From Rhodococcus sp. CH91 (GTDB lineage Bacteria > Actinomycetota > Actinomycetes > Mycobacteriales > Mycobacteriaceae), in contig NZ_JAKFYR010000008.1 in the NCBI RefSeq assembly GCF_022554085.1, positions 1 through 64,000 on the forward strand: DNA of 64,000 nucleotides, in the 5' to 3' direction. The notes beneath the pieces were generated by a model that worked only from the letters and a program-made list of their open reading frames with translations, ran no database searches and was not told the DNA's origin. Position numbers and translations under genes: made by a program. Below, piece by piece: positions 12,001 through 18,836 of this stretch; the first letter of the stretch is position 1, and each line of letters starts with the position of its first letter.

Positions 12001-13897
12001 GCCGGAGCGGGGTGAGCCGCTCGGAGTCGCGAATCGGACCGCCGGTGAAGGATCCGAGGTCGAGCTCGGCAACCGGATGCACCGGACGGCCCGCGAAGAC
12101 GGTCGTGTCGGTATCGGAGTCGGCGAGCACGACGACCGGGGCCGCAGTGTCGAGGATGTGGCGGATGCGCTCGCCCGGTTGGTCGACGTCCACCGGGACG
12201 TACGCGCCACCGGCACGCACGACGGCGTGGATCGCCACCAGCATGTCGATCGAGCGCCGCATCGCCACCGCGACATGACGCTCCGGACCGACGCCTTCCC
12301 CGATCAGGAAACGGGCGAGGCGGCCGACCCTGTCGTCGAACTCGGCGAAGGAGACAGTTCGCCCCTCGAAAGTGACCGCGGGAGCGTCGGGGGTCGATCC
12401 GGCCTGGTCGTCGAGCATCGCTGCGAGCGTGGCCCGTCGGTCGACCACATGGTCCGTCCGGTTGGGCTCGACGACGACTGCCGTGAACTCGTCGCTGTCC
12501 ATGACGTCCACCGAGCGCGCGATCCGCTCGGCAGGTGCTTCGAGGAAACGTTCGAAGAATTCGAGGAACCGCCGGTGATGCGCCCGGGACTCCGAGCCGG
12601 TGTAGATGTTGGGGTTCGTCTCGAAGTCGACGTGGGTCCGGGAGCCGGCGACACTCTGATAGACGTTGACACTGAGATCTTCGACCGTGCCGGTGGACAG
12701 CACGTGCAGATGCCCCGTGCTGTCGCCGATCGCGAGCTCGTTGTGGAAGAGCATCAGGTTGATCAGCGGGCCGAAGAACTCCCGCTGGGTCCGGCCGGCC
12801 GCCGAGTCCCGACGGATGTCCTCGTGCCGGTAACGCTGGTGCCGCAGTGCACCGGTGACCTCGATGCGTACCTGGGTCAGCAAGGTGCCGATATCGATGC
12901 CGGGGCCGACGTTCAGGCGCAGCGGCACGATGTTGGACACCATGCCGCCGGAGTTCTTCATGAACTTGGTGATACGGGCCGTGACAGGGAGGCTGAGGAT
13001 GACCTCGTCGCTTCCGGTCATCCGGCCCAGATACGTTGCGAAGGCCGCGATCACGAGGTTGGCGAGGGAGGTCTCGTGCCGTTCCGCCGCCTCGGCGACC
13101 AGCCGGTCGATCCGTTCGGACAGCCGAGCACTCGACACCTGGTTCACCGGCGCGGGAGGGCCGGTGCGGCGGCTGAGACTGATTCCTTCTTCCAACCCGG
13201 CGACACGCGCGAGCCAGTACTCGCGATCGGTGCCGAACCGGGCCGACTGCCGGTAGGCGATCTCGTACTCGCTCAGCCGGCGGAGGTCCCCGTCCGGGGC
13301 GGGCGGTTCCTGGGCGCCCGTGGACCAGGCGGTGTACAACTCGGCGCACCGGCTGACGAGTGTCGTCGCAGAGTAGCCGTCGAGCGCGATGTGGTGGACC
13401 CGCGCGTACCAGAAGTACCTGCGGTCGTCGATCCGGAGGAGCGCCGACCGGACGAGCCGATCGTTCAGCAGATCGAAGGGAGCCCCGTACTCGGCCCGCA
13501 TCCATTCGTGGGCGGCGGCGACGGAATCCTCGTGCTCACGCAGATCGACGAGTGGGACGGAGCCGTCCTGATCGTGATCGATCACCTGGAAGGGCTGGGC
13601 ATCGACTTCGATCAGCCGGACGAATCCCGATCCGAGTTCCCGGGCCGCCTGGTTCAGAGCGATTTCGAGTCGCGCGGCATCGACATCCCCTTCGATGTCC
13701 ACGTACTGCGCAATGGTGATCGGTACGTCAGGATCGAGATGTTGAGCGAACCAGATACCCATCTGGGCCGGAGAGAGGGGGAAGGCCTCATGGGGAAGAG
13801 ATTCGGGCGCGGCTCCCTCGGCGCCTGCAGCGCCGGATGCGTGTGCCGGAGCCCCCGCAGTCCCGAACTCCGATGCGCCGAAACCCAGCGAATCCAA
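1..13897 (-). CDS. Non-ribosomal peptide synthetase, C-A-T x4 plus a fifth C domain (3' end outside the window)
   Basis: A giant multimodular NRPS with at least 4632 codons here and no stop before the left edge. Fixed points in all four A domains and in C5 share one reading frame. Approximate domain order in residues: C1 25-460, A1 495-985, T1 1005-1065, C2 1080-1520, A2 1555-2055, T2 2075-2130, C3 2155-2595, A3 2620-3115, T3 3135-3190, C4 3210-3650, A4 3685-4170, T4 4190-4250, C5 from 4267. Each C domain has the HHxxxDG core, each A domain has SGSTGxPKG and GKLDR, and each T domain has LGGNSL. C1 and A1 resemble EntF, so the chain probably starts with an acyl or aryl group on Ser. A1 reads DVWHFSLVD (Ser), A2 DFWNVGMVH (Thr), A3 DAWQFGLIQ (Gln-like), A4 DALFMGLIV (unassigned). 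No epimerase, thioesterase or MbtH gene is visible. Start: TTG at 13897, directly after an in-frame TGA, with a good ribosome site. The code assignments are from memory of the families; the product is unknown. Confidence 0.93.
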   Translation of the reverse strand, partial: MDSLGFGASEFGTAGAPAHASGAAGAEGAAPESLPHEAFPLSPAQMGIWFAQHLDPDVPITIAQYVDIEGDVDAARLEIALNQAARELGSGFVRLIEVDAQPFQVIDHDQDGSVPLVDLREHEDSVAAAHEWMRAEYGAPFDLLNDRLVRSALLRIDDRRYFWYARVHHIALDGYSATTLVSRCAELYTAWSTGAQEPPAPDGDLRRLSEYEIAYRQSARFGTDREYWLARVAGLEEGISLSRRTGPPAPVNQVSSARLSERIDRLVAEAAERHETSLANLVIAAFATYLGRMTGSDEVILSLPVTARITKFMKNSGGMVSNIVPLRLNVGPGIDIGTLLTQVRIEVTGALRHQRYRHEDIRRDSAAGRTQREFFGPLINLMLFHNELAIGDSTGHLHVLSTGTVEDLSVNVYQSVAGSRTHVDFETNPNIYTGSESRAHHRRFLEFFERFLEAPAERIARSVDVMDSDEFTAVVVEPNRTDHVVDRRATLAAMLDDQAGSTPDAPAVTFEGRTVSFAEFDDRVGRLARFLIGEGVGPERHVAVAMRRSIDMLVAIHAVVRAGGAYVPVDVDQPGERIRHILDTAAPVVVLADSDTDTTVFAGRPVHPVAELDLGSFTGGPIRDSERLTPLRPGNTAYVLFTSGSTGRPKGVAVTHDAIVNRLVWMQSEYPLTADDSVMQKTPVTFDVSVWELFWPLAVGARLVVAAPDGHRDPAYLQQLVVDENITAMHFVPSMLAVFTTDGAARCRSLRNVFASGEALPVHSARRLVELLPEVRVHNLYGPTEAAVDVTFHEFTETDERADRSSVPIGRPVWNTQVYVLDPNLRPVPRGVTGELYLAGVQLARGYASQPNLTADRFVASAFGVPGSRLYRTGDLVFWTDEGELEYVGRSDFQVKLRGQRLELGDIEAAFLENPRVSRAVAQLVAGPAGDQLVGYVVPAAGASVDPDVLRREVALRLPSYMVPSFVMVLDELPLNTSGKLDRKALPQPAAAGVREYRAPRNHVERVVADAFAQTLGIDRVGLDHDFFELGGNSLVATKLAHLIGADLGVQIPVRLLFDSSTVAALAERVSIVAGELPLPALRRTERPEMLPLSTAQRRLWFLNRLEPESALYNLPFGVRLQGDLDVDAMFEALSDIVSRHETLRTVFPDVDGSPYQKILSADEVRIEPALVDIPADALDDELRRFAGAGFDLVSETPYRAAIFRLGPADHVVAVCLHHIAADGLSFAPLARDILGAYSDRADEREPGWPPLEVQYADYTLWQRELLGSEDDPDSLVSRELRYWTDALDGVPDQLDLPADRSRPEDGTSDGARIRFRIPAEIVEEMSALASELGVTRFMVLHAALAVLLARLSGTRDIVVGTPVSGRDLPELDDLVGMFVNTLALRTPVEPSAPFADFVRQVRSVDTAALAHANVPFERLVEVVDPARVAGRHPLFQVALSMDVGAPAAAGVEIRGLQAAVSEIEVGTAKFDLQLTVADASGETGLEASFEYATGLFDAGTVESFAECFLRVLGRGVQFPDTPVGDIELLDDAERTRLLSEWNSVGSDRTSGDENLADLFDRAVASTPGGVAVRFGDDSLTYAELASKSRRLARRLIELGVGPESLVAVALPRSLDLVVALVAVVEAGGAYVPVDPNYPDERIAFLLEDASPAVLVTRSGSGLPETPGIATILLDVDDLSDVDESPIGADERRGRLSPANTAYVIYTSGSTGRPKGVLVPHRNVVRLMVNTEDLYGFGSSDVWTMFHSYAFDFSVWELWGPLLYGGTLVVVDYLTSRSPDQFRELLVREGVTVLNQTPSAFYQLDEADRRAGGDGLALRYVVFGGEALEPRRLGGWFSRHDADKVRLVNMYGITETTVHVSYRPIGPELAVSGAPSVVGSPIAGLSVFVLDDRLRPVPVGVPGEIYVAGGQLARGYLGRRELTSSRFVADPFSCTGGRLYRTGDVARWSSAGELEYLGRADDQVKIRGFRIELGEIEAAVTAQPGVSHAAVVVREDTPGDSRIVAYVVGEETDSLDIARLRSGVDDLVPDYMVPSAFVVLDRLPLTVNGKLDRRALPAPVFEAGEFRAPETPVQQTVASVFAEVLGVQRVGLDDDFFALGGNSLVATRVVSRIGAALDTDVPVRVLFEASSVEGVAERVQSHVGSGRVPLVAQERPDRVPLSLAQTRMWFLNRFDTSSGTNNVGIALRMSGDLDTAALAAAISDVLERHESLRTVYPEIDGVGYQDVRPSPEIEFDLTPISVSSAEIAELATESITSGFDVTVEVPVRVRLLQVADAVDEFVLVFVVHHIAGDGVSMGPLARDVMVAYESRCRGEAPDWAPLPVQYADFALWQRQVLGSEDDPDSLIARQVGFWSDALAGLPDELTLPTDRPRPAVASNRGAMLVHPVDARVHAAVVGAARERGVTVFMVVHAALAVLLSRLSGAGDVAIGTPIAGRGDRALDDLVGMFVNTLVLRTRIDPSVSFEQVLEQAREVDVAAFGHADVPFERLVEVLNPERSQARHPLFQVLLSFQNFERAGLELAGLSVAPVELDAVSAKFDLDVTVAEQFDEAGAPAGMSVAWTYATDLFDEATVASFAERFVRLVEAVTAEASVPVGDVDLLDADERMRVLEVSTSTEPAACGALVLDGFVEQVARDRDAVAVVADDLVWTYGEFASRVNCLARHLISLGVGPESRVAVAIRRSPEMLAAIYAVLTAGGAYVPVDPDHPAERTGYVLASSQPVLVLTTSRDAFSDAGSVPVVVVDELDLSTVSDAPVSGSDRRAALRPENTAYVIYTSGSTGRPKGVAVEHRSVVNQLLWMQERFGPGADDVVLFKTPFTFDASVWELLLPLQTGARLVVAAADGHRDPEYLARVIDEQQVTMVQFVPSVLEAVLDHVSAGMWASLSAVFTGGEALSTRTVSRVGQRCAARVHNLYGPTETTIQATSFTCTASMRGHAVPIGSPVWGTRAVVLDERLNLVPVGVAGELYLSGVQLARGYHGRADLTTERFVADPFGSGERVYRTGDLVRWTREGRLEYLGRTDFQVKFRGQRIELGEIEAALLGAGGVAQAAAAVHEGESGEHLIGYVVAAGDAVPDPEATRDAVRSVLPSYMVPSQILVLDEFPLNASGKLDRRALPEPVFEAVEFRAPRTPGEQTVAQVFAEVLGVERVGLDDDFFALGGNSLSATQVAARIGAALDTSVPVRTLFEASSVERLAGVVESSAGTGRTPLVRQKRNGPIPLSWAQQRMWFLNQFDPAAATYNLPFVVRMTGEIDTDVVEQALIDVIERHEALRTVFPEGAQGIPHQVVLPVDSLGFEARVEDVDESVLPARLREFAENGFDVTKDVPIRARIFRQAVDDIAVAVVVHHIAADGYSFGPLSSDVISAYTARKAGDRPRWEELPVQYADYSIWQRSVLGVESDADSTAAQQIAYWKSKLSGVPDQLDLPADRPRPATQSFRGGRVPFEIPAESYRRLVDLARVHNMTPFMAMHAAFAVLLARLSGTGDIAVGTPISGRGESEIDGLIGMFVNTLVLRTEVDAASSFSQLLDEVRDVDLQAMGHADIPFERLVEVLNPARSQSRHPLFQVILSFQTEGSTAVELPGLTVRAEEVVVDVAKFDLQLTVVEPAGEDSHRPLSAEFVYAEDLFEASTVKTFADRLVRLLEAVVDSPDIAVGDIGILDEHERRALVQSDSSVPAPISLSGLLAEAVQRAPDAPAVTCAGRALTYAELDRLSNRTARLLVDYGVGPGDIVAVAIPRSIESVAAVWAVARTGAAFVPVDPSYPIQRVEHMVTDSGAVLGVTVTAVAADLPAGIDWLALDAPSVTEEIEARSPESLTERDLVRPIRFADPAYVIYTSGSTGLPKGVVVTHRGLATEITDQRERFGIEPGSRVLHFASPSFDASILEFLLAVGASATMVVAPTTVVGGHELAHLLRTERVNHAFVTPAALASIDPTGLDDLETVMVGGEACTRDLVARWAPGRRFFNLYGPTETTIVAAASRSLTGTEAIVPIGDSLPGAPLYVLDQRLHPVPQGVAGELYVGGATVARGYRNRPALTAERFVADPYSATGGRLYRTGDVVRWIAAPGGSRALEFVGRADFQVKIRGHRIELGEIDAVFSSMDDVDFVATLGREGIGGAPALVTYVTLAEGSTAEAEELREAAAGFLPRYMMPSAVVVIDEVPLTPAGKLDRGALPEPVFETRAFRAPASVLEEIVAGVFAEILGIDRIGVDDDFFELGGNSLSATQVASRIGAALDASVPVRAVFDNSTVGALAACVESYAGAGGREPLTAGPRPSRVPLSLAQQRMWFLNRFDNESGVNNIPVAIRLSGRLDVAALQVAVMDVIERHESLRTVFPDTPAGPVQVVREAAPVVPDLRPRRVNETELHEAFVELVSTGFDVTTEVPVHARLFALSDTEFVLVMVVHHISADGWSMGPLARDVMIAYASRSEWEAPSWVPLPVQYADYALWQRRVLGAEDDPDSLISRQLAYWREALADLPEEIGLPTDRPRPAVSSYAGGRITFEVDAGLHAGVDALARREGATPFMVMHAALAVLLSRLSGSEDIAIGTPIAGRGEQALDDLIGMFVNTLVLRTEVDPGVGFTELLGQIAEKDLAAFGHSDVPFERLVEVLDPVRSQARHPLFQVMLAFQN

Positions 13898-13904
13898 ACC
13901 CCAA

Positions 13905-13912
13905 CCTTCCTC
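13905..13912 (-). promoter_or_regulatory. Ribosome binding site that sets the TTG start of the NRPS
   Basis: On the minus strand GAGGAAGG lies 7 bases before the TTG codon at 13897. An in-frame TGA overlaps the start of this site, so no longer N-terminus is possible. The next in-frame ATG is about 45 codons later, inside the conserved start of the C domain, and would truncate it. Both points favour TTG. Confidence 0.6.
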
Positions 13913-14123
13913 TCACCTGCGGACAGCGGCCGCCACGACTACACCACCGTACCGGGGCGTTTATCTGCCGATCAGGTGTAGAACGTTACGGTGCCGAGGC
14001 GCGGTGAATGCCTGATCGACCGCGGCCCAGCACCCGGCTCCGTCCTGCCGGCAGGTATCGCCCGGCGTAGCCTACCCACCGGTATCCAGTGCGTTCGCCT
14101 CGACCGCACCGAGCCAACCTACA

Positions 14124-14162
14124 CGGCTGTACCGACCCGCTCACGCGTGGTCGGTACAGCCG
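14124..14162. terminator. 14-bp perfect stem-loop between the NRPS and the small membrane protein gene
   Basis: CGGCTGTACCGACC at 14124-14137 pairs perfectly with 14149-14162 across an 11-base loop. It lies 34 bases past the stop of the minus-strand membrane protein gene and has no T-run, as is common in actinobacteria. It most likely ends that transcript and insulates the NRPS promoter, which must lie between it and 13898. I see no convincing promoter or iron box in that stretch. Confidence 0.6.
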
Positions 14163-14195
14163 AACGGCCCGCTCGGGCGAGGAACTGGGAGGTCG

Positions 14196-14546
14196 TCACC
14201 ACATCACGGCGATGATCACGTTGAGAATGCCCAGACCACCGGCGACATGTGCGAGTGTTGCGGACGAGCCGGGATTCTGCTTCTCCTTCTTCAACCCGAT
14301 GATCGCGACGACGAGCACGGCGAGAGCGACCAGCAGCTTGATGCCGATCTTCATGTGGTTCACCTCGACGACGTCCTCGGCTTCACGGAGGCCGACCAGG
14401 GCGATACCGGTCACGAGCTGAAGGATCGCGCCGTGCAGCATGCCCACCACGACGCGCGGTTGCTTGATGACCGCGAGCCACGAGCCGATGATTGCGGCGA
14501 GACCGATGAAGTGCAGGATCAGAAGGATCTTGATGGCGATATCCAT
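14196..14546 (-). CDS. Small four-helix integral membrane protein, function unknown
   Basis: A 116-residue protein made almost entirely of four hydrophobic segments (about residues 5-25, 35-52, 66-84 and 98-115) separated by short charged loops such as the one containing REAEDVVEVNH. Short membrane proteins of this shape are widespread in Rhodococcus and mycobacteria and usually carry no assigned function. It stands alone: a stem-loop follows it and the acetoacetyl-CoA synthetase gene upstream ends 65 bases before its start. I cannot name a role. Confidence 0.8.
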   Translation of the reverse strand: MDIAIKILLILHFIGLAAIIGSWLAVIKQPRVVVGMLHGAILQLVTGIALVGLREAEDVVEVNHMKIGIKLLVALAVLVVAIIGLKKEKQNPGSSATLAHVAGGLGILNVIIAVMW

Positions 14547-14611
14547 GGTCGCAATCCGACCATTCCGGGCGGGGGCTGTCCAGTTAGGCGACGCTCACCG
14601 AGTGACCGGTG

Positions 14612-16558
14612 TCACGGCCGGTCGCGATACCAGTCCAGCAGTTCCGGAACATCGATGGCAGCGCGGTCCACGACCCGGTCGGGGTCCGCTCCCTGCAGGA
14701 TCCGTTTGAGCGGCACTTCGAGTTTCTTGCCGGTGCGCGTGTGGGGCACACCGGGGGCCACGACGATCTCGTCGGGCACGTGCCGCGGAGAGGCGTGTTC
14801 GCGAACGGCCGTCCGTATTCTCCGCTTCAGTTCGTCGTCCAGGATCGCCCCCTCGGCGAGGACGACGAACAGAGGCATCCGGTACGTGCCGTCGGGTAAT
14901 TCGATTCCGAGGACGAGCGCCTCGACGATCTCGGGCAGACCTTCCACGGCCTGATAGATGTCGGCGCTGCCCATCCGCACTCCGTGGCGGTTGAGTGTGG
15001 AATCGGACCGGCCGTGCATCTCGAAGGTGCCGCGCTCGGTGATCGTGATCCAGTCGCCGTGACGCCACACGCCGGGATAGGCGGAGAAATAGGACTCCCG
15101 GTAGCGACTGCCGTCCGGATCGTCCCAGAACCGCACGGGCATCGACGGCATGGGGGCGGTCACGACGAGTTCACCGACCTCGCCGCGCACGGGGCGGCCC
15201 TTCTCGTCGTAGGCCTCGACGGCCACCCCGAGACAGGGCACCGAGATCTCCCCCGGCCACACCGGCACCGTGGGCACGGCACCGACGAACGCGGAGACGA
15301 CGTCCGTGCCGCCGGAGATCGACATCACCTGCACGTGCTCCCCCGCAGTGTCCGACAACCACGACGACGACGAGGCCGGGAGCGTCGAGCCGGTGACGCC
15401 GACGCCGCGCAGCGCCGACAGGTCGTGATCCGCACGCGGGACGATCCCGGCCTTGATGCACGCCAGCACGTAACCCGGGCTCGTCCCGAGCACCGTGACG
15501 TGTTCGTCCGCGGCGATCCGCCACAATCGGTCCACCTCGGGATACGACGGTGCACCGTCGTAGGTGACGACGGTGCAGCCCACCAGCAGACCCGACAGCA
15601 GGAAGTTCCACATCATCCAGCTCGGGCTGGTGTACCAGAGGAAGCGGTCGCCGGGGCGCAGATCGAGGTGCAGCGACAGCGCCTTGAGGTGCTCGAGCAG
15701 CACACCCCCGTGACCGTGCACCAGACCCTTGGGTGGGCCGGTGGTGCCGGACGAGAAGACCACCCACAGCGGATGGTCGAAGGGAACGGGCAGGGGTTCG
15801 AGCGGGTGGTCGCCGGAGACGGCGTCCTGCCAGTCGAGGATCTCCCCGGTGCGGCCGGCCCCCTCGAACGGCTCCGCGCCGGTCGGCACGACGATCGTCA
15901 GGGCGAGACCGGGCATCGCAGCGCGGAGCCGGTCCACCTCATCGACGCGGTCGTGCCACCGGCCCGCATATCGATAGCCGGTCGCGGTGACGAGGACGCG
16001 GGGTTCGAGCCGCCCCAGGCGATCGACCGCCGCGGGCACGGCGTAGTCCTGTCCGCAGCCGGCCCAGACCGCGCCGATGCTCGCCGTGGCGAGCAGGGCG
16101 ACGACGGCTTCGGGAATGTTCGGCAGATAGCCGACGACACGGTCGCCCTCTCCGACCCCGTGGGCGCGCAGCGTCGCGGCGAGCGCCGCCGTGCGGCGCT
16201 CGAGTTCGGACCAGACGATCTCGCGTCTGTTTCCCTCCTCGTCGAGGTGGACGACGGCGGGCTCGTCGGCCGGACGTTCACGGAAGACGTACTCGGCGAA
16301 GTTCAGTTCCGCCCCGGGGAACCAGATGGCACCGGGCATCGACTCGTCTGCGAGGGCCGGGCCGGGGTCGGTGTGGGAGACGACGTCGTAGGCGTCCCAC
16401 ACGGCCTGCCAGAAATCGCCGGGTTCGTCCACCGACCACTGCCACAGCGCGCGGTAGTCGGGCAGGTCGAGCCCGTGTCGCTCCTCGACGAAGCGGGTGA
16501 AGCCGGTGACGTTCGCTTCCTCGATATCCACATCGGTCGGGGTCCATTGCGGCTCCAC
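14612..16558 (-). CDS. aacS: Acetoacetyl-CoA synthetase (acetoacetate-CoA ligase)
   Basis: ANL-superfamily adenylate-forming enzyme of 648 residues, the usual length for acetoacetyl-CoA synthetases. It activates acetoacetate with ATP and CoA in the cytosol, feeding ketone-body carbon into CoA metabolism. Visible marks are the N-terminal acetyl-CoA-synthetase-like cap with a PGAxLNFAEY-type segment near residue 75, the phosphate loop SSGTTGPPKG, the HGDW segment in the hinge region, and a C-terminal TGKKLEVPLK segment near residue 610 that carries the catalytic lysine. It is followed by an unrelated small membrane gene. Acetate, propionate and longer acyl ligases share the fold, but the length and cap favour acetoacetate. 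Confidence 0.88.
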   Translation of the reverse strand: MEPQWTPTDVDIEEANVTGFTRFVEERHGLDLPDYRALWQWSVDEPGDFWQAVWDAYDVVSHTDPGPALADESMPGAIWFPGAELNFAEYVFRERPADEPAVVHLDEEGNRREIVWSELERRTAALAATLRAHGVGEGDRVVGYLPNIPEAVVALLATASIGAVWAGCGQDYAVPAAVDRLGRLEPRVLVTATGYRYAGRWHDRVDEVDRLRAAMPGLALTIVVPTGAEPFEGAGRTGEILDWQDAVSGDHPLEPLPVPFDHPLWVVFSSGTTGPPKGLVHGHGGVLLEHLKALSLHLDLRPGDRFLWYTSPSWMMWNFLLSGLLVGCTVVTYDGAPSYPEVDRLWRIAADEHVTVLGTSPGYVLACIKAGIVPRADHDLSALRGVGVTGSTLPASSSSWLSDTAGEHVQVMSISGGTDVVSAFVGAVPTVPVWPGEISVPCLGVAVEAYDEKGRPVRGEVGELVVTAPMPSMPVRFWDDPDGSRYRESYFSAYPGVWRHGDWITITERGTFEMHGRSDSTLNRHGVRMGSADIYQAVEGLPEIVEALVLGIELPDGTYRMPLFVVLAEGAILDDELKRRIRTAVREHASPRHVPDEIVVAPGVPHTRTGKKLEVPLKRILQGADPDRVVDRAAIDVPELLDWYRDRP

Positions 16559-16601
16559 GACAGTTCACCTTCCGGTCCGGGGCGGCATCTGCGCATCGGC
16601 G

Positions 16602-16633
16602 GAGGCCCCGCCCGACGATCCGGGCGGGGCCTC
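16602..16633. terminator. 13-bp GC stem-loop terminator
   Basis: GAGGCCCCGCCCG at 16602-16614 pairs perfectly with 16621-16633 around a 6-base loop. It sits 15 bases past the stop of the GlsB-type gene and before the acetoacetyl-CoA synthetase start, so it probably ends the former transcript. Confidence 0.7.
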
Positions 16634-16648
16634 GCTCGGGACGCTCGG

Positions 16649-16918
16649 CTATCTCCTGTCGCGGGTTGCGGACGTGTAGATCAGAGTGAGGACCACTGCC
16701 ACGACGATCGAGATGATCCAGCGGATCCAGTCGATACCGGACGTGTTCTCGTTGCCCTCGGATGCGATGAGCCCCCAGAGCCAGTAACCGATCAGCGCAC
16801 CGATGATGCCGATGACGATGGTGATGAGCATCCCCATCGCCTGCTTACCCGGAATCACCAGCCTGGCGAGGATTCCGATCACTGCGCCGAAGATGATCGT
16901 GCCGATGATCTGTCCCAT
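16649..16918 (-). CDS. GlsB/YeaQ/YmgE-family stress membrane protein
   Basis: An 89-residue protein starting MGQIIGTIIFGAVIG, with three hydrophobic helices and the glycine-rich core typical of transglycosylase-associated/YeaQ proteins (GxxARLxxPGKQxMG near residues 18-30). Family members are small envelope proteins linked to general stress; the mechanism is unknown. The open frame extends 27 codons upstream, but that part is arginine-rich and atypical. ATG at 16918 follows an AGAGG ribosome site and begins the family homology. The family's last helix is followed here by a short charged tail. Confidence 0.85.
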   Translation of the reverse strand: MGQIIGTIIFGAVIGILARLVIPGKQAMGMLITIVIGIIGALIGYWLWGLIASEGNENTSGIDWIRWIISIVVAVVLTLIYTSATRDRR

Positions 16919-17093
16919 GGTGAGCCTCTCTGTTCGGCGCCGCGCGTGCGGCGGCGCAACTCGACGACCCTGTACCCACCCAGTGTCGATCATGAACACC
17001 TCACTCGGAGGCCGATTCGGTACCGGTTCGGCGAATCCGTCCGTCAGGCACCATCGGTTGCAGTAGCGCGTACCTGTCGTCGCTCGTCCGCGC

Positions 17094-18758
17094 TCACCCC
17101 TCGCCCGCCCGCACCGCCTCGAGCAGTTCGCGGGCCCGCTCGCGCATCTCCACCTTGCGGACCTTGCCGGTGACCGTCATCGGGAACTCGTCGACCACGT
17201 GCACGTAGCGCGGGATCTTGTAGTGGGCGAGTTTGCCGGTGCAGTATTCCCGCAGGGATTCCGCGTCGAGAGGGTCGGTTCCCTCGCGCATGCGGATCCA
17301 GGCCATGAGTTCCTCGCCGTATTTGGCGTCGGGCACTCCCACGACCTGGGCGTCGAGCACATCCGGGTGGGTATAGAGGAACTCCTCGATCTCGCGGGGA
17401 TAGATGTTCTCCCCACCCCGGATGACCATGTCCTTGATCCGCCCGGTCACCGAGATGTACCCGTCTTCGTCCATGACGCCGATGTCGCCGGTGTGCATCC
17501 ACCGCGCCGCGTCGATCGCCTCGGCCGTCTTGTCGGGCTGGTTCCAGTAGCCGAGCATGACGGAGTACCCCCGGGTGCACAGCTCACCGGGTTCACCTCG
17601 CGGAACCGTCAGCCCGGTGTCCGGATCGACGATCTTGACCTCGAGGTGCGGGCCGACGCGCCCGACGGTGCTCACACGCCGTTCGACGCTGTCGTCGCTG
17701 CGAGTCTGGGTCGACACCGGGGAGGTCTCGGTCATGCCGTAACAGATCGAGACCTCGCTCATCCCCATCCGGTCGATGACCTGCTTCATGACCTCCACCG
17801 GGCACGGCGAGCCCGCCATGATCCCGGTGCGCAGCGTCGACAGGTCGTAGTCGCCGAAACCGGGGTCGGCCAGCTCGGCGATGAACATGGTGGGGACGCC
17901 GTACAGCGACGTGCACTTCTCCTCCGCCGCCGCGGTGAGCGTGGCGGCGGGATCGAACGCCGGAGCCGGCAGCACGATGGTCGCGCCGTGACTGGTGCAG
18001 GCGAGGTTGCCCATCGTCATTCCGAAGCAGTGATACAGCGGAACGGGGATGCAGACCCGGTCCTGCTCGGTGTAGTGGCACAGTTCGCCGACGAAGAACC
18101 CGTTGTTGAGAACGTTGTGGTGACTGAGGGTGGCGCCCTTGGGGAAACCGGTGGTCCCCGAGGTGTACTGGATGTTGATGGGGTCGTCGGGCGACAGCGA
18201 TGCCTGGGCCGCGTCGAGCGGCGCCCGGTCGTCCGCGAGTGCGGCGCGTCCGGTCGCTACCAACTCGTCCCAGCGGGGCGATCCGAGCAGTACGACGTCC
18301 TCGAGGTCGGGGCAGTTCGGCCGCACCGTCTCGATCATCCCGGCGTAGTCGGAGGTCTTGAAGGTCGCGGCGGAGACCAGCATCCGCACTCCGGCCTGCT
18401 CGAGGACGTACTGCAGTTCGTGCGACCGGTAGGCGGGGTTGATGTTGACGAGGATCGCTCCGATCTTCGCCGTCGCGTACTGCACCAGGACCCACTGCCA
18501 GCAGTTGGGTGCCCAGATGCCGACGCGGTCGCCCTTCACGATTCCCGACCGCACCATGCCCATCGCCAGGGTGTCGACATCGGCGACGAATTCGCTGTAT
18601 TTCCAGCGCTTCCCGGCGGCGGAATCGACGAGCGCCTCACGCTCGCCGAAACGGGCAGCGGTGCGGTCGAGGTTGTCGCCGATGGTGTCGCCGAGCAGCG
18701 GGACTTCCCAGGCACCCTGGGTGTAGCTCGGCAGACGGTCGACGTCGAGGCCGGACAT
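17094..18758 (-). CDS. AMP-binding fatty acyl-CoA ligase (FadD/ACSF2-like)
   Basis: A 554-residue cytosolic acyl-CoA synthetase that would activate a medium- or long-chain carboxylic acid with ATP and CoA. It has the phosphate loop [16 protein letters not shown], the YGMTETSP motif, the [16 protein letters not shown] hinge motif, and a C-terminal [10 protein letters not shown] lysine loop, all as in class I adenylating enzymes. ATG at 18758 is preceded by AAAAGGAGAA, a strong ribosome site; the 14 extra upstream codons are unlikely to be translated. It lies downstream of an MHS transporter gene but is separated from it by a stem-loop. The exact substrate is not readable. Confidence 0.88.
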   Translation of the reverse strand: MSGLDVDRLPSYTQGAWEVPLLGDTIGDNLDRTAARFGEREALVDSAAGKRWKYSEFVADVDTLAMGMVRSGIVKGDRVGIWAPNCWQWVLVQYATAKIGAILVNINPAYRSHELQYVLEQAGVRMLVSAATFKTSDYAGMIETVRPNCPDLEDVVLLGSPRWDELVATGRAALADDRAPLDAAQASLSPDDPINIQYTSGTTGFPKGATLSHHNVLNNGFFVGELCHYTEQDRVCIPVPLYHCFGMTMGNLACTSHGATIVLPAPAFDPAATLTAAAEEKCTSLYGVPTMFIAELADPGFGDYDLSTLRTGIMAGSPCPVEVMKQVIDRMGMSEVSICYGMTETSPVSTQTRSDDSVERRVSTVGRVGPHLEVKIVDPDTGLTVPRGEPGELCTRGYSVMLGYWNQPDKTAEAIDAARWMHTGDIGVMDEDGYISVTGRIKDMVIRGGENIYPREIEEFLYTHPDVLDAQVVGVPDAKYGEELMAWIRMREGTDPLDAESLREYCTGKLAHYKIPRYVHVVDEFPMTVTGKVRKVEMRERARELLEAVRAGEG

Positions 18759-18789
18759 CGCATTCTCCTTTTCGAGTCGGATACGTCGG

Positions 18790-18828
18790 CGGGCGGCCAC
18801 CCGGCCGTTGCCGGGTGACCGCCGCCCG
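18790..18828. terminator. Stem-loop between the MHS transporter and the acyl-CoA ligase
   Basis: CACCCGGC pairs with GCCGGGTG around a CGTT loop, and the stem is extended by GGGCGG/CCGCCC with a small bulge. It lies 8 bases after the transporter stop and before the ligase ribosome site. Confidence 0.65.
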
Positions 18829-18836
18829 AAGGTGGA

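Noticed and set aside
7478-13981. 2167-codon open frame on the plus strand
   Set aside because: Same explanation as the other long antisense frame: no domain content and full overlap with NRPS modules 1 and 2.
14984-17173. 729-codon plus-strand frame opposite acetoacetyl-CoA synthetase
   Set aside because: Composition and lack of motifs show a shadow; it also runs through two minus-strand genes.
17199-18818. 539-codon plus-strand frame opposite the acyl-CoA ligase
   Set aside because: Antisense shadow without domains; the minus strand carries the complete AMP-binding enzyme.
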